This document shows, one piece after another, positions 31,456 to 40,472 of a stretch of DNA of 64,000 nucleotides. Below the pieces are notes generated by a model. The model was not told the DNA's origin. It did not search any database and saw only the letters and a list, made by a program, of their open reading frames with translations. The position numbers and the translations under genes were made by a program. The number at the start of each line of letters is the position of its first letter. Position 1 is the stretch's first letter. The stretch spans positions 1 through 64,000 of the forward strand of contig CANEYR010000012.1 of NCBI GenBank assembly GCA_947444055.1, given 5' to 3'. This stretch comes from Planctomycetota bacterium. Lineage in GTDB: Bacteria > Planctomycetota > UBA1135 > UBA2386.

Positions 31456-31962
31456 ATGCGCACCTTCCTGTCTCGGACGTTTGTCTGTGTCGCGTGTGCG
31501 GCGCCGCGGCTCGTCGAGTGCACACCGGTCATGCCGCTGGCGGCGCGCGCCGCGCCGACGGTTGAGGTGGAACGTGACGTGCCGCGGCGCGCGGATGCCG
31601 ATCGTTCGCCGCCAACTGTGGTCGATGGCGCACCGGTGATCAGCCAGCCGTCGGTGACCTATCGAACGGTCACGCAGTTGGTCGAGGTGCCGAGCCGCGA
31701 CCAGGACGGCGGCGATGTGGATGCCTATCGCGTGGATCCCTACCGCGTGGATCCCTACTACGGGGCCCCCTATTACTACGACTACGAACCTCGCTACTAC
31801 TACGGCCATCGGCGCCATCGGGAGACGACGTTTCCCGTGGGCACGTTGGTCGGTGCGGGCGTCGGCGCGGCGATCGGCCGCCACAACGGCCATCGCGGTC
31901 GCGGGGCGTGGATCGGTGGCGGCATCGGCTTGCTGCTCGATCTCAACCGCTGGCACCACTGA
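31456..31962 (+). CDS. Tyr-rich protein with glycine-zipper C-terminus
   Basis: ATG 31456; YRVDPYRVDPYYGAPYYYDYEPRYYYGHRRHR; GTLVGAGVGAAIGRHNGHRGRGAWIGGGIGLLL. Confidence 0.65.
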   Translation: MRTFLSRTFVCVACAAPRLVECTPVMPLAARAAPTVEVERDVPRRADADRSPPTVVDGAPVISQPSVTYRTVTQLVEVPSRDQDGGDVDAYRVDPYRVDPYYGAPYYYDYEPRYYYGHRRHRETTFPVGTLVGAGVGAAIGRHNGHRGRGAWIGGGIGLLLDLNRWHH

Positions 31963-31980
31963 TCGCGCGACGGACCGGCA

Positions 31981-33441
31981 TCACGGCCGGCGCGCGATCA
32001 TCACGACTTCGACCAAGTCGATGCGCAAGTCGGCGCGAGGTCCAGGCGCGAGGTCGGCGATCACGGTGACGCGCAGCTGCTTCTCGCTGGTGACGTGCCG
32101 CAGACTCGAGGTCGCGAAGGTGAGCGTCGTTGCCGACGTCGCCGCGGGGATCTCGACGACGGTATCGAAGCGTTCATCGAGTGGGTTGTAGATCGAGCTA
32201 CGCAGCAGTGAGTCGCCGCCGCTGCGCGTGCTGCGCGCAACGAGGGTCACTTGCAACTCCAGCACATCGGTGGCCGTGGTCACGGGCAGGTCGAAGACGA
32301 CGTTGATGCCGGCGACCTCGCGACCAGCGATGGTGGTGGTGGTGACGATGTACTCGTCGCCGTCGGCGGTGGCGAGCTGGCTGCGCGAGCCGTTGGCGCT
32401 GCTGGCCGTGGCAATCTGCAGTTGCGCGCGGGTGACGTCGAGCCTCTGCGGGGCGGCACCGGTTGCTGGGGCTGGCAGCGACGGCAACAAGTCGAGGCCT
32501 TCGAGGCGCCAGCGTTCATCTGGCCACACCAGCGTGGGGGCGCCGCCAGCGAACGGAATGGTCGCCAGCCGCAGCGTGGCGCGGCCAGCCACGGGTTCGG
32601 CCAAGCCGAAGAACACGCGGTCGCGCGCCGCGGCGATGCGCGGTGACACCACGTCGCCGTTCGGCGTCAGCAGCACGGTCACAGCGCTGGTGGCGACGTT
32701 GCACAGGCACAGCACAGCCTGGGTCGGTGCATAGCGACGCACGAACACCACGTCCTGGCCGTTGGTCGCAAAGGCGGGCGCTTCATCGCCGTTGTCGGCG
32801 CCGAGTGTGATGCCCGCATCGGTCAGTTGCATGGCTCCCGTGCCGGCTCCCGAGGCGAGCCACAGTTGGAAGCGACCATCGGCGCCGCGCCGACTCCACA
32901 CCACCCGGTCGCTGGCGGCGTTCCAATCCGGCGCCTTGTCGGCGCTGGCCGTCGGCGTCACCACGAACTGAGTCGGCGCGTCGCCGTTCGCCGCCATCGA
33001 CCACAACCCCCGCTGGCCTGCACGTTCGCTCGCAAACAGGATGCGCAGGCCATCTGGCGACCAGCATGGATCGTCGTCGCGCACGGTGTTCTGGGTGAGC
33101 CGCAGTTCGGCGCGCGAGCCATCGAGGGTCGACGTGAAGAGTTCGAGGCTGTTCGGGTCGCCGTTCTGCCGTTCGCGTGCGAAGACCACGGTGTTGCCGT
33201 CCTGATGCACGCGCGCACTGCGCTCGATGCCGCTGCGGTCGCTGACGCGGCGCAGGCCAAGGTTGCGCGCGTTGCGTACCGCGATCTCGGCGAAGCGGAA
33301 CGGATCGTCGACGCGGGCGCGGCACGCGATCAGCTCGGGTGGCACGTCGGCGCCAGCGATCGGCGAACTGCTACCACCGCCACCGCAGGCTGCCCACAAG
33401 CAGGACGCGACGAGCAAACCTGGAAGACGCATGCCCGCCAT
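31981..33441 (-). CDS. Lipoprotein with TolB/PD40-like beta-propeller repeats
   Basis: Lipobox LWAAC; DDDPCWSPDGLRILFASERAGQRGLWSMAANGD and related repeats. Confidence 0.85.
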   Translation of the reverse strand: MAGMRLPGLLVASCLWAACGGGGSSSPIAGADVPPELIACRARVDDPFRFAEIAVRNARNLGLRRVSDRSGIERSARVHQDGNTVVFARERQNGDPNSLELFTSTLDGSRAELRLTQNTVRDDDPCWSPDGLRILFASERAGQRGLWSMAANGDAPTQFVVTPTASADKAPDWNAASDRVVWSRRGADGRFQLWLASGAGTGAMQLTDAGITLGADNGDEAPAFATNGQDVVFVRRYAPTQAVLCLCNVATSAVTVLLTPNGDVVSPRIAAARDRVFFGLAEPVAGRATLRLATIPFAGGAPTLVWPDERWRLEGLDLLPSLPAPATGAAPQRLDVTRAQLQIATASSANGSRSQLATADGDEYIVTTTTIAGREVAGINVVFDLPVTTATDVLELQVTLVARSTRSGGDSLLRSSIYNPLDERFDTVVEIPAATSATTLTFATSSLRHVTSEKQLRVTVIADLAPGPRADLRIDLVEVVMIARRP

Positions 33442-33530
33442 GGTGGCCGCCTGCAGCGGGCTCGGCAATGGTCCGCACCAGGGAGAAACGGCGCGCTGCG
33501 GCCTCCATGCAGCGGGTATGACAACGCCGC

Positions 33531-34568
33531 GTGTTGGTCACTGACTTCGACTTCTCCTTGCCACCGCACCTGCTGGCGTCGCGGCCCGTCGAGCCACGCG
33601 ATCGCGCGCGCCTCTACGTGCACGATCGCCGCACTCGCAGCGATGAGCACGCGCACGTTGCCGACCTGCCGCGGTTCTTGCGGGCGGGCGACCTGCTGGT
33701 GCTCAACGACACGCGCGTGCTGCCGTGGCGACTGCGCGGTCGCCGGGCAACGGGCGGTGCGGTCGAATGCCTCTTGGTGCGGCTCGATGGGGAGGTCGGC
33801 GAAGCGTTCGTCAAGCCGAGCAAGAAGTTGCAGGTCGGCGATCGGGTGCCCATGGAAGATGGTGCGATCACCCTCGTGTTGCGAGCCTCACTGGGGCAAG
33901 GCCGCTGGACCGTGGCGCTCGCCGCTGCGTCAGGAACGGTGGCGGCAGCGCTCGAACGTTGCGGCCGGGCTCCCTTGCCTCCGTACATCCCGCGCGACGG
34001 TGCCGAGGACGTTGCCTATGACCGCGCTCGCTACCAGACCGTGTTTGCGCGCGAGCCGGGGGCGATCGCGGCGCCGACTGCAGGGCTGCACTTCACGACG
34101 GAGCTGTTGCAGCGGGTGCAGGCGATGGGGGTCGAGATCGCTTACGTGACCTTGCACGTCGGCGAAGGCACGTTCGCGCCGCTGCGCACCGAAGTGGTCG
34201 AGCAGCATGTCATGCACGCCGAACGCTATGAATTGCCGGCGGCGACGGCGGCTGCTTTGGCGGCGACGAAGGCGCGTGGTGGGCGCGTGGTCGCGGTTGG
34301 CACCACCAGTTGCCGGACCTTGGAGACGTGCGCCGATGGACGTGGTGGGGTGGTGGCGGGAACGGGCTGCTCGCAGCTGTTCTTGTATCCAGGTCGCAGG
34401 TTGCAAGTGGTCGATGCGCTGCTGACCAACTTCCACCTGCCGCAGTCGACGTTGCTGATGCTGGTCGCTGCCTTCGCTGGTCGCGAGGAAATCCTCGCGG
34501 TCTATCGCGACGCGATCGCGCGCGGGTATCGGTTCTATTCGTTCGGCGATGCGATGCTGATCGTCTGA
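33531..34568 (+). CDS. queA: S-adenosylmethionine:tRNA ribosyltransferase-isomerase QueA
   Basis: FDFSLPPHLLASRPVEPRDRARL, LLVLNDTRVLPWRL, PLPPYIPR, YQTVFAREPGAIAAPTAGLHFT, VTLHVGEGTFAPL. Confidence 0.96.
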   Translation: MLVTDFDFSLPPHLLASRPVEPRDRARLYVHDRRTRSDEHAHVADLPRFLRAGDLLVLNDTRVLPWRLRGRRATGGAVECLLVRLDGEVGEAFVKPSKKLQVGDRVPMEDGAITLVLRASLGQGRWTVALAAASGTVAAALERCGRAPLPPYIPRDGAEDVAYDRARYQTVFAREPGAIAAPTAGLHFTTELLQRVQAMGVEIAYVTLHVGEGTFAPLRTEVVEQHVMHAERYELPAATAAALAATKARGGRVVAVGTTSCRTLETCADGRGGVVAGTGCSQLFLYPGRRLQVVDALLTNFHLPQSTLLMLVAAFAGREEILAVYRDAIARGYRFYSFGDAMLIV

Positions 34569-34601
34569 GCCGCGGCGCGCGGCTTCACAAGCACCGACGC
34601 C

Positions 34602-35207
34602 TCACAAACAGGCGCGCAGTTCGGCGGCCGCAGCGCGCGGATCGTCGCTGTCGAGGATCGCGCGGCAGACGGCGATGCTGTCGATGCCGAGGGCGCGCAA
34701 GGCGAGCAGGTTGGTCTTGTCGATGCCGCCGATGGCGAACAGTGGCAGCTTGTGGTGCGCACACGCCTCGATCGCCGCTTCGATCTCGGCGGGCGTCTTG
34801 CCGACTTCATAGCCCTTCGTGCTGGTCGGATGGCAAGGTCCGAAGCCGACGTAGTTGGCGCCCGCCAACGCTGCCGCCTTGATCTGCGCAACCTCGTGCG
34901 TGCTGACGCCGAGCCAACCTTCGACCAGGATCTTGCGCGCCGCTTCGGCCGGCAGATCCTTCTGGCCAACGTGCGCACCGTCGGCGCGCCCGCGCACGGC
35001 CAGCATCACGTCATCGTTGACCACGAGCGGGATGCCGCGGCTGCGACACAGGTCGCGGCATCGCACAAAGCCGTCGCGGTCGGCCACTTTGCTGCGCCAC
35101 TGCACCATGTCGACGCCGCCATCGAGCGCTGCCGTGAGCGTGCCCCACGGCTCGCGGCGGCAGAGTTGTGGGGTGAATAGCAGGTAGAGACGACCAGGGA
35201 ACGGCAT
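34602..35207 (-). CDS. thiE: Thiamine phosphate synthase
   Basis: VQWRSKVADR, PLVVNDDVMLAV, GAHVGQKDLP, GVSTHE, YVGFGPCHPTSTK, FAIGGID. Confidence 0.94.
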   Translation of the reverse strand: MPFPGRLYLLFTPQLCRREPWGTLTAALDGGVDMVQWRSKVADRDGFVRCRDLCRSRGIPLVVNDDVMLAVRGRADGAHVGQKDLPAEAARKILVEGWLGVSTHEVAQIKAAALAGANYVGFGPCHPTSTKGYEVGKTPAEIEAAIEACAHHKLPLFAIGGIDKTNLLALRALGIDSIAVCRAILDSDDPRAAAAELRACL

Positions 35208-35333
35208 TGAGGGCAAACACGGTAGCAGGTGCTCGCGAGAAGCGCGCGCATTCGGCCGCCAGCGCTGCGAATCGTCGTGGCCGCGCGGTGCCGCATAGTG
35301 GTCGGCAAGGTGGAGACGGCGTAGGCTCTGGCC

Positions 35334-35867
35334 GTGTTCGCCGCGCTGTTCTTGCCCAACCTGCTCGCCTTCATGGCCGGTCAAGCGGCCGCGTGGTTCT
35401 ACTTGCGCAGCGGCCGCTTCTGGGTCGGCATGGGCGGCACCGTGTTGCTGTGGGTGCTGCTCGATTGGTGGCTGCTCGCGCGCTTTGTCTATGCGGCGGA
35501 CGCTGGGCACCTGCGCTGGCCGGCCGGGCTGTTGCAGTTGCAGGCGGTGTGGATCGTCGTGGCGTTGGCGTGGGCGCGATGGCGTCGGCGGCATTCGGCG
35601 GTGGCGCGTCAACGCACGGCGCGTTTTGCCGACGGCCTGCGTGAGTACTTGTGCAGCGACTACGCCGCCGCGCGGGCGACGTTCACGCGACTCGTGCGCA
35701 CGGATCCGTGGGATGTGCCCGCCTGGATCGCGCTCGGCGACGTCTGGAATCGGCTTGGCCGGACCGCGCGGGCGCAGCGTTGTTATCGGCGTGCGTCGGC
35801 GGTCGACACGCAGCGCGGTTACCACGACGTGTTGCAGCCGCGTCGTGACCGTTCGCGCGCCAGTTGA
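35334..35867 (+). CDS. Membrane protein with TPR-like C-terminus (GTG start)
   Basis: Three hydrophobic segments then SDYAAARATFTRLVRTDPWDVPAWIALGDVWNRLGRTARAQRCYRRA. Confidence 0.65.
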   Translation: MFAALFLPNLLAFMAGQAAAWFYLRSGRFWVGMGGTVLLWVLLDWWLLARFVYAADAGHLRWPAGLLQLQAVWIVVALAWARWRRRHSAVARQRTARFADGLREYLCSDYAAARATFTRLVRTDPWDVPAWIALGDVWNRLGRTARAQRCYRRASAVDTQRGYHDVLQPRRDRSRAS

Positions 35868-35876
35868 GGGTTTGCC

Positions 35877-38579
35877 TCAGCGGTCGAGAACGATGACGTC
35901 GGGCAAGATCGAAGCGCCGACCGTGACCTCGAAGGTCGCCGGTTCGCAGCGACCGCCATGCATGGGTTCGATGGTCCAGGTGCCCGTCGGCAACTGTTCG
36001 ATCCAGGCCTGGCCGTTGGCATCGAGCAGCAACTCAAAGCGCGCGCCTTCGACATCGTCCGCCAGCATTTGGCGCAGCCGCATCATGCGGTTCTGCAATG
36101 GCAGCCCCGCGCGCAAGCAGGCCAACCTGACATCACCCGCATGCAGGGCGAAGTCGACGCGCTCCGGTCGCGCCGCCGCCCCAGCGCGCACCACGCGGCG
36201 GCCGAGATACTGCAGTCGTCCACCCTGCGGCATGTCGACGCGCAGCTCGTACTCGGCACCCGCGCGCAGGTCGCGAAAGCGGAAGCTGCCGAACACATCC
36301 GTCTCGCAGCGACTCCAGCGGGCTTGCTGTTCGGGCTCGAACTCGCTGATCCGCTCGCGTTGACCAGCCCGACGCGGTTGTCGGCGTAGCTCGTTTCGCC
36401 GCTTCACCTCTGGCGAATCGAGCGACCGCACCCGCACCAAGGCATTGCCGATCGTCGCCCCATTCACCGTCACCGTGCCTTCGATGTTGGTTGGTTCGAG
36501 CAGGTCCTGTTGGATCTCCAGCGTCGTATGCAGTTCTTGGCCTTCGTCGAGTTGCACCACGATCGCCTTGAAGTCTGCGGGGCTGCGCTTGGCACCGGTT
36601 GCCGTCGGCACGCGCGGCAGCTCGGGGCTGAGTTCCCAGAAACCCGCCACCAGTTGCCGCAGCGAGAAGGTGCCGCCGTCACCGGTCACAGCGAAGCGTT
36701 CGTCGCGGAAGCCGGTGCTCTCGAGCGGATGGCCGGTCGGTGGTCGCAGTTGGGCGCGCACGCGCATGCCAGCGGGGGCGGGACGCATCTCGATGGTCAA
36801 CGTGCCGTGGATGTCGGCGCCGCCGAGCATCAGCAAGTCGACGCGCCCATTCGGCGTCGCCATTACCTTCGGCGATGGGCTCGGCGCGAAGTCGCGATGC
36901 GTGCCTTCGAACGAGAAGAACGTTGGCCAACACGGCACCGTCAATTCGCCTTCGGCGTTGGTGGTGCCGACGAAGACACGGCTGTTGGTGAGCAGGCCCC
37001 ACGAAGCCCCGAGGAAACGCAATTCCGGGTTGCCGTGCACATGCGCACGGATGGCGGCGTCGGCCACGGGCTGACCCTGCAAGTCGTGCGCACGCACCGT
37101 CATCGGTTGCAGCGGCAACAAGGTGATCTCCATCGACTCCCGGTTGGTGCTCGCGACCGCGGGCGCGAAGCCGGGAACGGCAGCGACCACCAGGAGCCAG
37201 CAGGGCGCGAGGCCAACGTGCCTGCCCGGCTGTCGTTCCACGGGCTGCATCGAACTCGGCAGGGCCCTCTCTTCCGGTCGAAACGAGGTCGACTGCACGT
37301 AGCTGCGAACCCTGCCGTTCGGCAGCAGGCGACCACGCTCGTCGAAGAGCGCGATCTCGATCTCTTTGGCGCGCGGAACGACGATCGTGCCGTGGTCTGC
37401 ATCGTGTGGCACCTGTTGCCATGGCGAGCCTTCCGGCGGCGCAAACAGCAAGGTGCCCGTGTCACCCTCGGCGATCCCGACGAGCACGCGGCCACCGGCG
37501 TCCGTTCGAATCGGCCTGCTGCCATAGCCTAGGACCGTCGACAACATGGTGATGTGCGCCCCGACCCAGGGTTGCTTGGCCTCATCGACGAACTGCAAGA
37601 TGCGCACGCTGCCGTAACGAAGCTCCAGGGTGCCGATCACGGTGGTGCGCCCAGCGGCGACCAAGATGCCCGTCGCTCGGCCGAACACTTCTTCGCCCCC
37701 GGTGGCGGACTTCACAGCGAACAGGTCCTGGTTACCTGGACGCACGCCGCGCAGCACGAACTTGCCTTCGGCATCCGTCATCGTCGTCGGGAACGGCAAG
37801 AAGCGATCGCGCCGCACGACCCAGTCCGGAATCGGCCCGTCGCGTGTGCTGCCGGGGACTCGAAAGAGCTCGAGTCCCGCCGTGCGCGCGGCCTGCAACC
37901 CTTCGAACCCACTCTGGCCATCGAGCAGCGGGTCGTCGACGGCGCGCAGGGTGACGCCGGCGACGGGGCGACCATGCAAGGTGATGGTGCCTTGGATTTC
38001 ACCGCGCTGATCGATCCACACACAGCCGAGATCCAACGTTTCCCCAGCGCGCGGCAGTTTCGGCACCTTCACGAAGTCCTGCCACTGCGTGCGGTGACCG
38101 ATCAAGAAGAAGACTTCGCTCGCCGGCGGCACCAAACGAAAGCTGAAGTAGCCCTGTTCGTCGGTGGTAGTGCGCGGCTCCGTTTGCAGCGGCGCGCGGG
38201 TTCCAGGTGTGGTCTCGACCGGCACCACACTGTCGAGCCAGCTGCGCGTCAGTCGCAGCTCGATGCCGGCGGGATGCAGCCATGGTTGTTGGCGAACGGT
38301 GAGGCGGCCGCGCAACACCCCGGCCCGGCTGTCGGATTCGTCGGCCGCGAGGGCGGCGGCGTCAGGGGTGGTCAGGCTCTCCGACCACCAGGCGCCATCT
38401 TGTGCCGTCTCCCGCGCCGCCGCCGTCGCAGGTGGTTCCTCTCTCGACGCCGACAACGCGCTGTCGGCTGGTGTTGGTTGGCTGCTGGGCAAGGATCCGA
38501 GCGGGGCGGCGTCGGCCGGCCAGAAGAACCATGCCATCGCGCACAAGCAGACGAGGACGACGGCAATCCCAGTTCGAGC
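35877..38579 (-). CDS. Large exported protein with carboxypeptidase-regulatory-like (beta-sandwich) repeats
   Basis: N-terminal TM/signal MARTGIAVVLVCLCAMAWFFW; repeated GxxxGxVT/GYFSFRLVP, GKFVLRGVRPGN, GTFSLRQLVAGFW patterns. Confidence 0.82.
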   Translation of the reverse strand, partial: ARTGIAVVLVCLCAMAWFFWPADAAPLGSLPSSQPTPADSALSASREEPPATAAARETAQDGAWWSESLTTPDAAALAADESDSRAGVLRGRLTVRQQPWLHPAGIELRLTRSWLDSVVPVETTPGTRAPLQTEPRTTTDEQGYFSFRLVPPASEVFFLIGHRTQWQDFVKVPKLPRAGETLDLGCVWIDQRGEIQGTITLHGRPVAGVTLRAVDDPLLDGQSGFEGLQAARTAGLELFRVPGSTRDGPIPDWVVRRDRFLPFPTTMTDAEGKFVLRGVRPGNQDLFAVKSATGGEEVFGRATGILVAAGRTTVIGTLELRYGSVRILQFVDEAKQPWVGAHITMLSTVLGYGSRPIRTDAGGRVLVGIAEGDTGTLLFAPPEGSPWQQVPHDADHGTIVVPRAKEIEIALFDERGRLLPNGRVRSYVQSTSFRPEERALPSSMQPVERQPGRHVGLAPCWLLVVAAVPGFAPAVASTNRESMEITLLPLQPMTVRAHDLQGQPVADAAIRAHVHGNPELRFLGASWGLLTNSRVFVGTTNAEGELTVPCWPTFFSFEGTHRDFAPSPSPKVMATPNGRVDLLMLGGADIHGTLTIEMRPAPAGMRVRAQLRPPTGHPLESTGFRDERFAVTGDGGTFSLRQLVAGFWELSPELPRVPTATGAKRSPADFKAIVVQLDEGQELHTTLEIQQDLLEPTNIEGTVTVNGATIGNALVRVRSLDSPEVKRRNELRRQPRRAGQRERISEFEPEQQARWSRCETDVFGSFRFRDLRAGAEYELRVDMPQGGRLQYLGRRVVRAGAAARPERVDFALHAGDVRLACLRAGLPLQNRMMRLRQMLADDVEGARFELLLDANGQAWIEQLPTGTWTIEPMHGGRCEPATFEVTVGASILPDVIVLDR

Positions 38580-38708
38580 CATGGGGTGGGATGGTAGCAA
38601 AGAATTTCCTTAGGCTTGCGTGTGGCGAGACGCCTGCGCGACGTTGCCGTGACACGCCTGTCACACCGGCGACGCCTGCTCCGGTCCCGACCCCACCCTA
38701 CGACTCCC

Positions 38709-40322
38709 ATGCGCAACCTCGCGTTCCTCGCGTTCTCTGTTTCCCTCGCTGCCCAGGGGCTGCCCGTGCAGCCCGTGCCGCCGCAGAACCCGATCACGCC
38801 GCAGAAGGCCATCCTCGGCAAGCTGCTGTTCTGGGAAGAGCAGATGTCGTCGAACAACCGCGTGGCCTGTGGCACCTGCCACCAGTTTGGCAGCGGCGGC
38901 GGTGACCTGCGCCGGGCCCCGCACCCAGGCAATGACGGCATCATTCCCTCGCCCGACGACAGCTTTGGCTCGCCCGGTCTCATTCGCAGCAATGCCGCCA
39001 ACCTCTACACCCCGGACACCGAATTCGGGCTGGCGCGCCAGGTGACCAAGCGGGCGTCACCGTCGTTTCTGTTGGCAGCGTGGTTCCCCGAGCTGTTCTG
39101 GGATGGTCGCGCACGCACCAACTTCATCGACCCGGACACCAACCTGACCGTCATTCCGGTCAATGGCGCGCTGGAGAACCAGGCGCTCGGGCCGTTGCTT
39201 GCTGGCGATGAAATGGCGCACGACACCCGCACGTTCGCCCACGCGACGGCGAAGTTGGCGTCGGTGCGGCCGATGGCGCTCGCCACCAACCTGCCGGTCG
39301 ACATGGCGAACGCCGTCGCCGGGGGCGTCACCTATGCGCAGCTGTTTCAGACCGCGTTCGGCAGTCCTGGCATCACTGCCCAGCGCATCGCCTTTGCGAT
39401 CGCGACCTACGAACGCACCTTGGTGCCCAACCAGACCCCGTACGACGCGTTCATCGGCGGCAACCCTGGCGCCCTGACCCCGCAGCAGATTGGCGGCCTC
39501 AACACCTTCAATGGTCCTGGCCGCTGCAACCTCTGCCACACCCCTGGCCTGTTCAGCGATCGCCAATTCCGCAACCTCGGGTTGCAACCGATCGCCTTCG
39601 ACAACGGTCGTCAAGGCGTGACGGGCAATGTCGCCGACGGCGGCAAGTTCAAGGTGCCGAGCCTGCGCAACGTCGGGTTGCGCACGAGCTTCATGCACAA
39701 CGGCCAGTTCACCAACCTGCAGCAGGTGTTCGGCTTCTATCTCAACGGTGGAGGGCCCAACCAGCCGAACAAGGATCCGCTGCTGCTGCCGCTGCAAGTC
39801 GGTCCGATGCAGGCCAATGATCTGATCAACTTCCTGACCAACGGCTTGACCGATCCGCGCGTCGTGCAAGGCACCGGGCCGTTCACTCGCCCGACGCTGC
39901 GCAGCCAAATCCTGCCTGAAGGTGGTGCGTTGTATGGCCCAGGCTCGGCGGGCACCGGCGCCCGCATTCCGCTGTCGATGGCGGAAGTGCCTGCCAACCT
40001 CGGTAACCAGGACTTCAAGCTCGGTGTCAGCAACGCGCGTGGTGGGGCACTGGCGACCTTCGTGTTGGCGCAAGCACCTGCGGCTGTGGTGTTGGCCGGG
40101 GTCAACGTCAACGTCGCGCTCAATGGTGGGGAAGTGCTGGTGCCGATCGCTCTGGCTGGCAATCCCGGTGTGGCAGGGGCTGGCTATGGCACGCTGAAGG
40201 TCGACGTTCCGAACGTGCCTGGGCTAGCCGGCCTCACGCTCTACTCGCAGTGGTTTGTGTGGGACAGCAGCGTGGCGAGTGGCATCGCGACCAGCCGTGG
40301 CGCCGAAGTCCGACTGTTCTGA
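38709..40322 (+). CDS. Diheme cytochrome c peroxidase/MauG-family protein with C-terminal extension
   Basis: Two CxxCH motifs (CGTCH, CNLCH); LGKLLFWEEQMSSNNRVACGTCHQFGSGG; KVPSLRNVGLRTSFMHNGQFTNL. Confidence 0.92.
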   Translation: MRNLAFLAFSVSLAAQGLPVQPVPPQNPITPQKAILGKLLFWEEQMSSNNRVACGTCHQFGSGGGDLRRAPHPGNDGIIPSPDDSFGSPGLIRSNAANLYTPDTEFGLARQVTKRASPSFLLAAWFPELFWDGRARTNFIDPDTNLTVIPVNGALENQALGPLLAGDEMAHDTRTFAHATAKLASVRPMALATNLPVDMANAVAGGVTYAQLFQTAFGSPGITAQRIAFAIATYERTLVPNQTPYDAFIGGNPGALTPQQIGGLNTFNGPGRCNLCHTPGLFSDRQFRNLGLQPIAFDNGRQGVTGNVADGGKFKVPSLRNVGLRTSFMHNGQFTNLQQVFGFYLNGGGPNQPNKDPLLLPLQVGPMQANDLINFLTNGLTDPRVVQGTGPFTRPTLRSQILPEGGALYGPGSAGTGARIPLSMAEVPANLGNQDFKLGVSNARGGALATFVLAQAPAAVVLAGVNVNVALNGGEVLVPIALAGNPGVAGAGYGTLKVDVPNVPGLAGLTLYSQWFVWDSSVASGIATSRGAEVRLF

Positions 40323-40472
40323 TCGCCCGCGCCGCGGTGCCGCCGTCGACACGCTGGGTATCGACAGCCGCGCCGACTTTGTCAGCCTGCTGCGCGACTG
40401 CGGCAGCCAAGAGGGCTACCGCCACATCGCGACCGATGTGCAGCAGCGGCTCAAGAACCTATAGGCACGACC

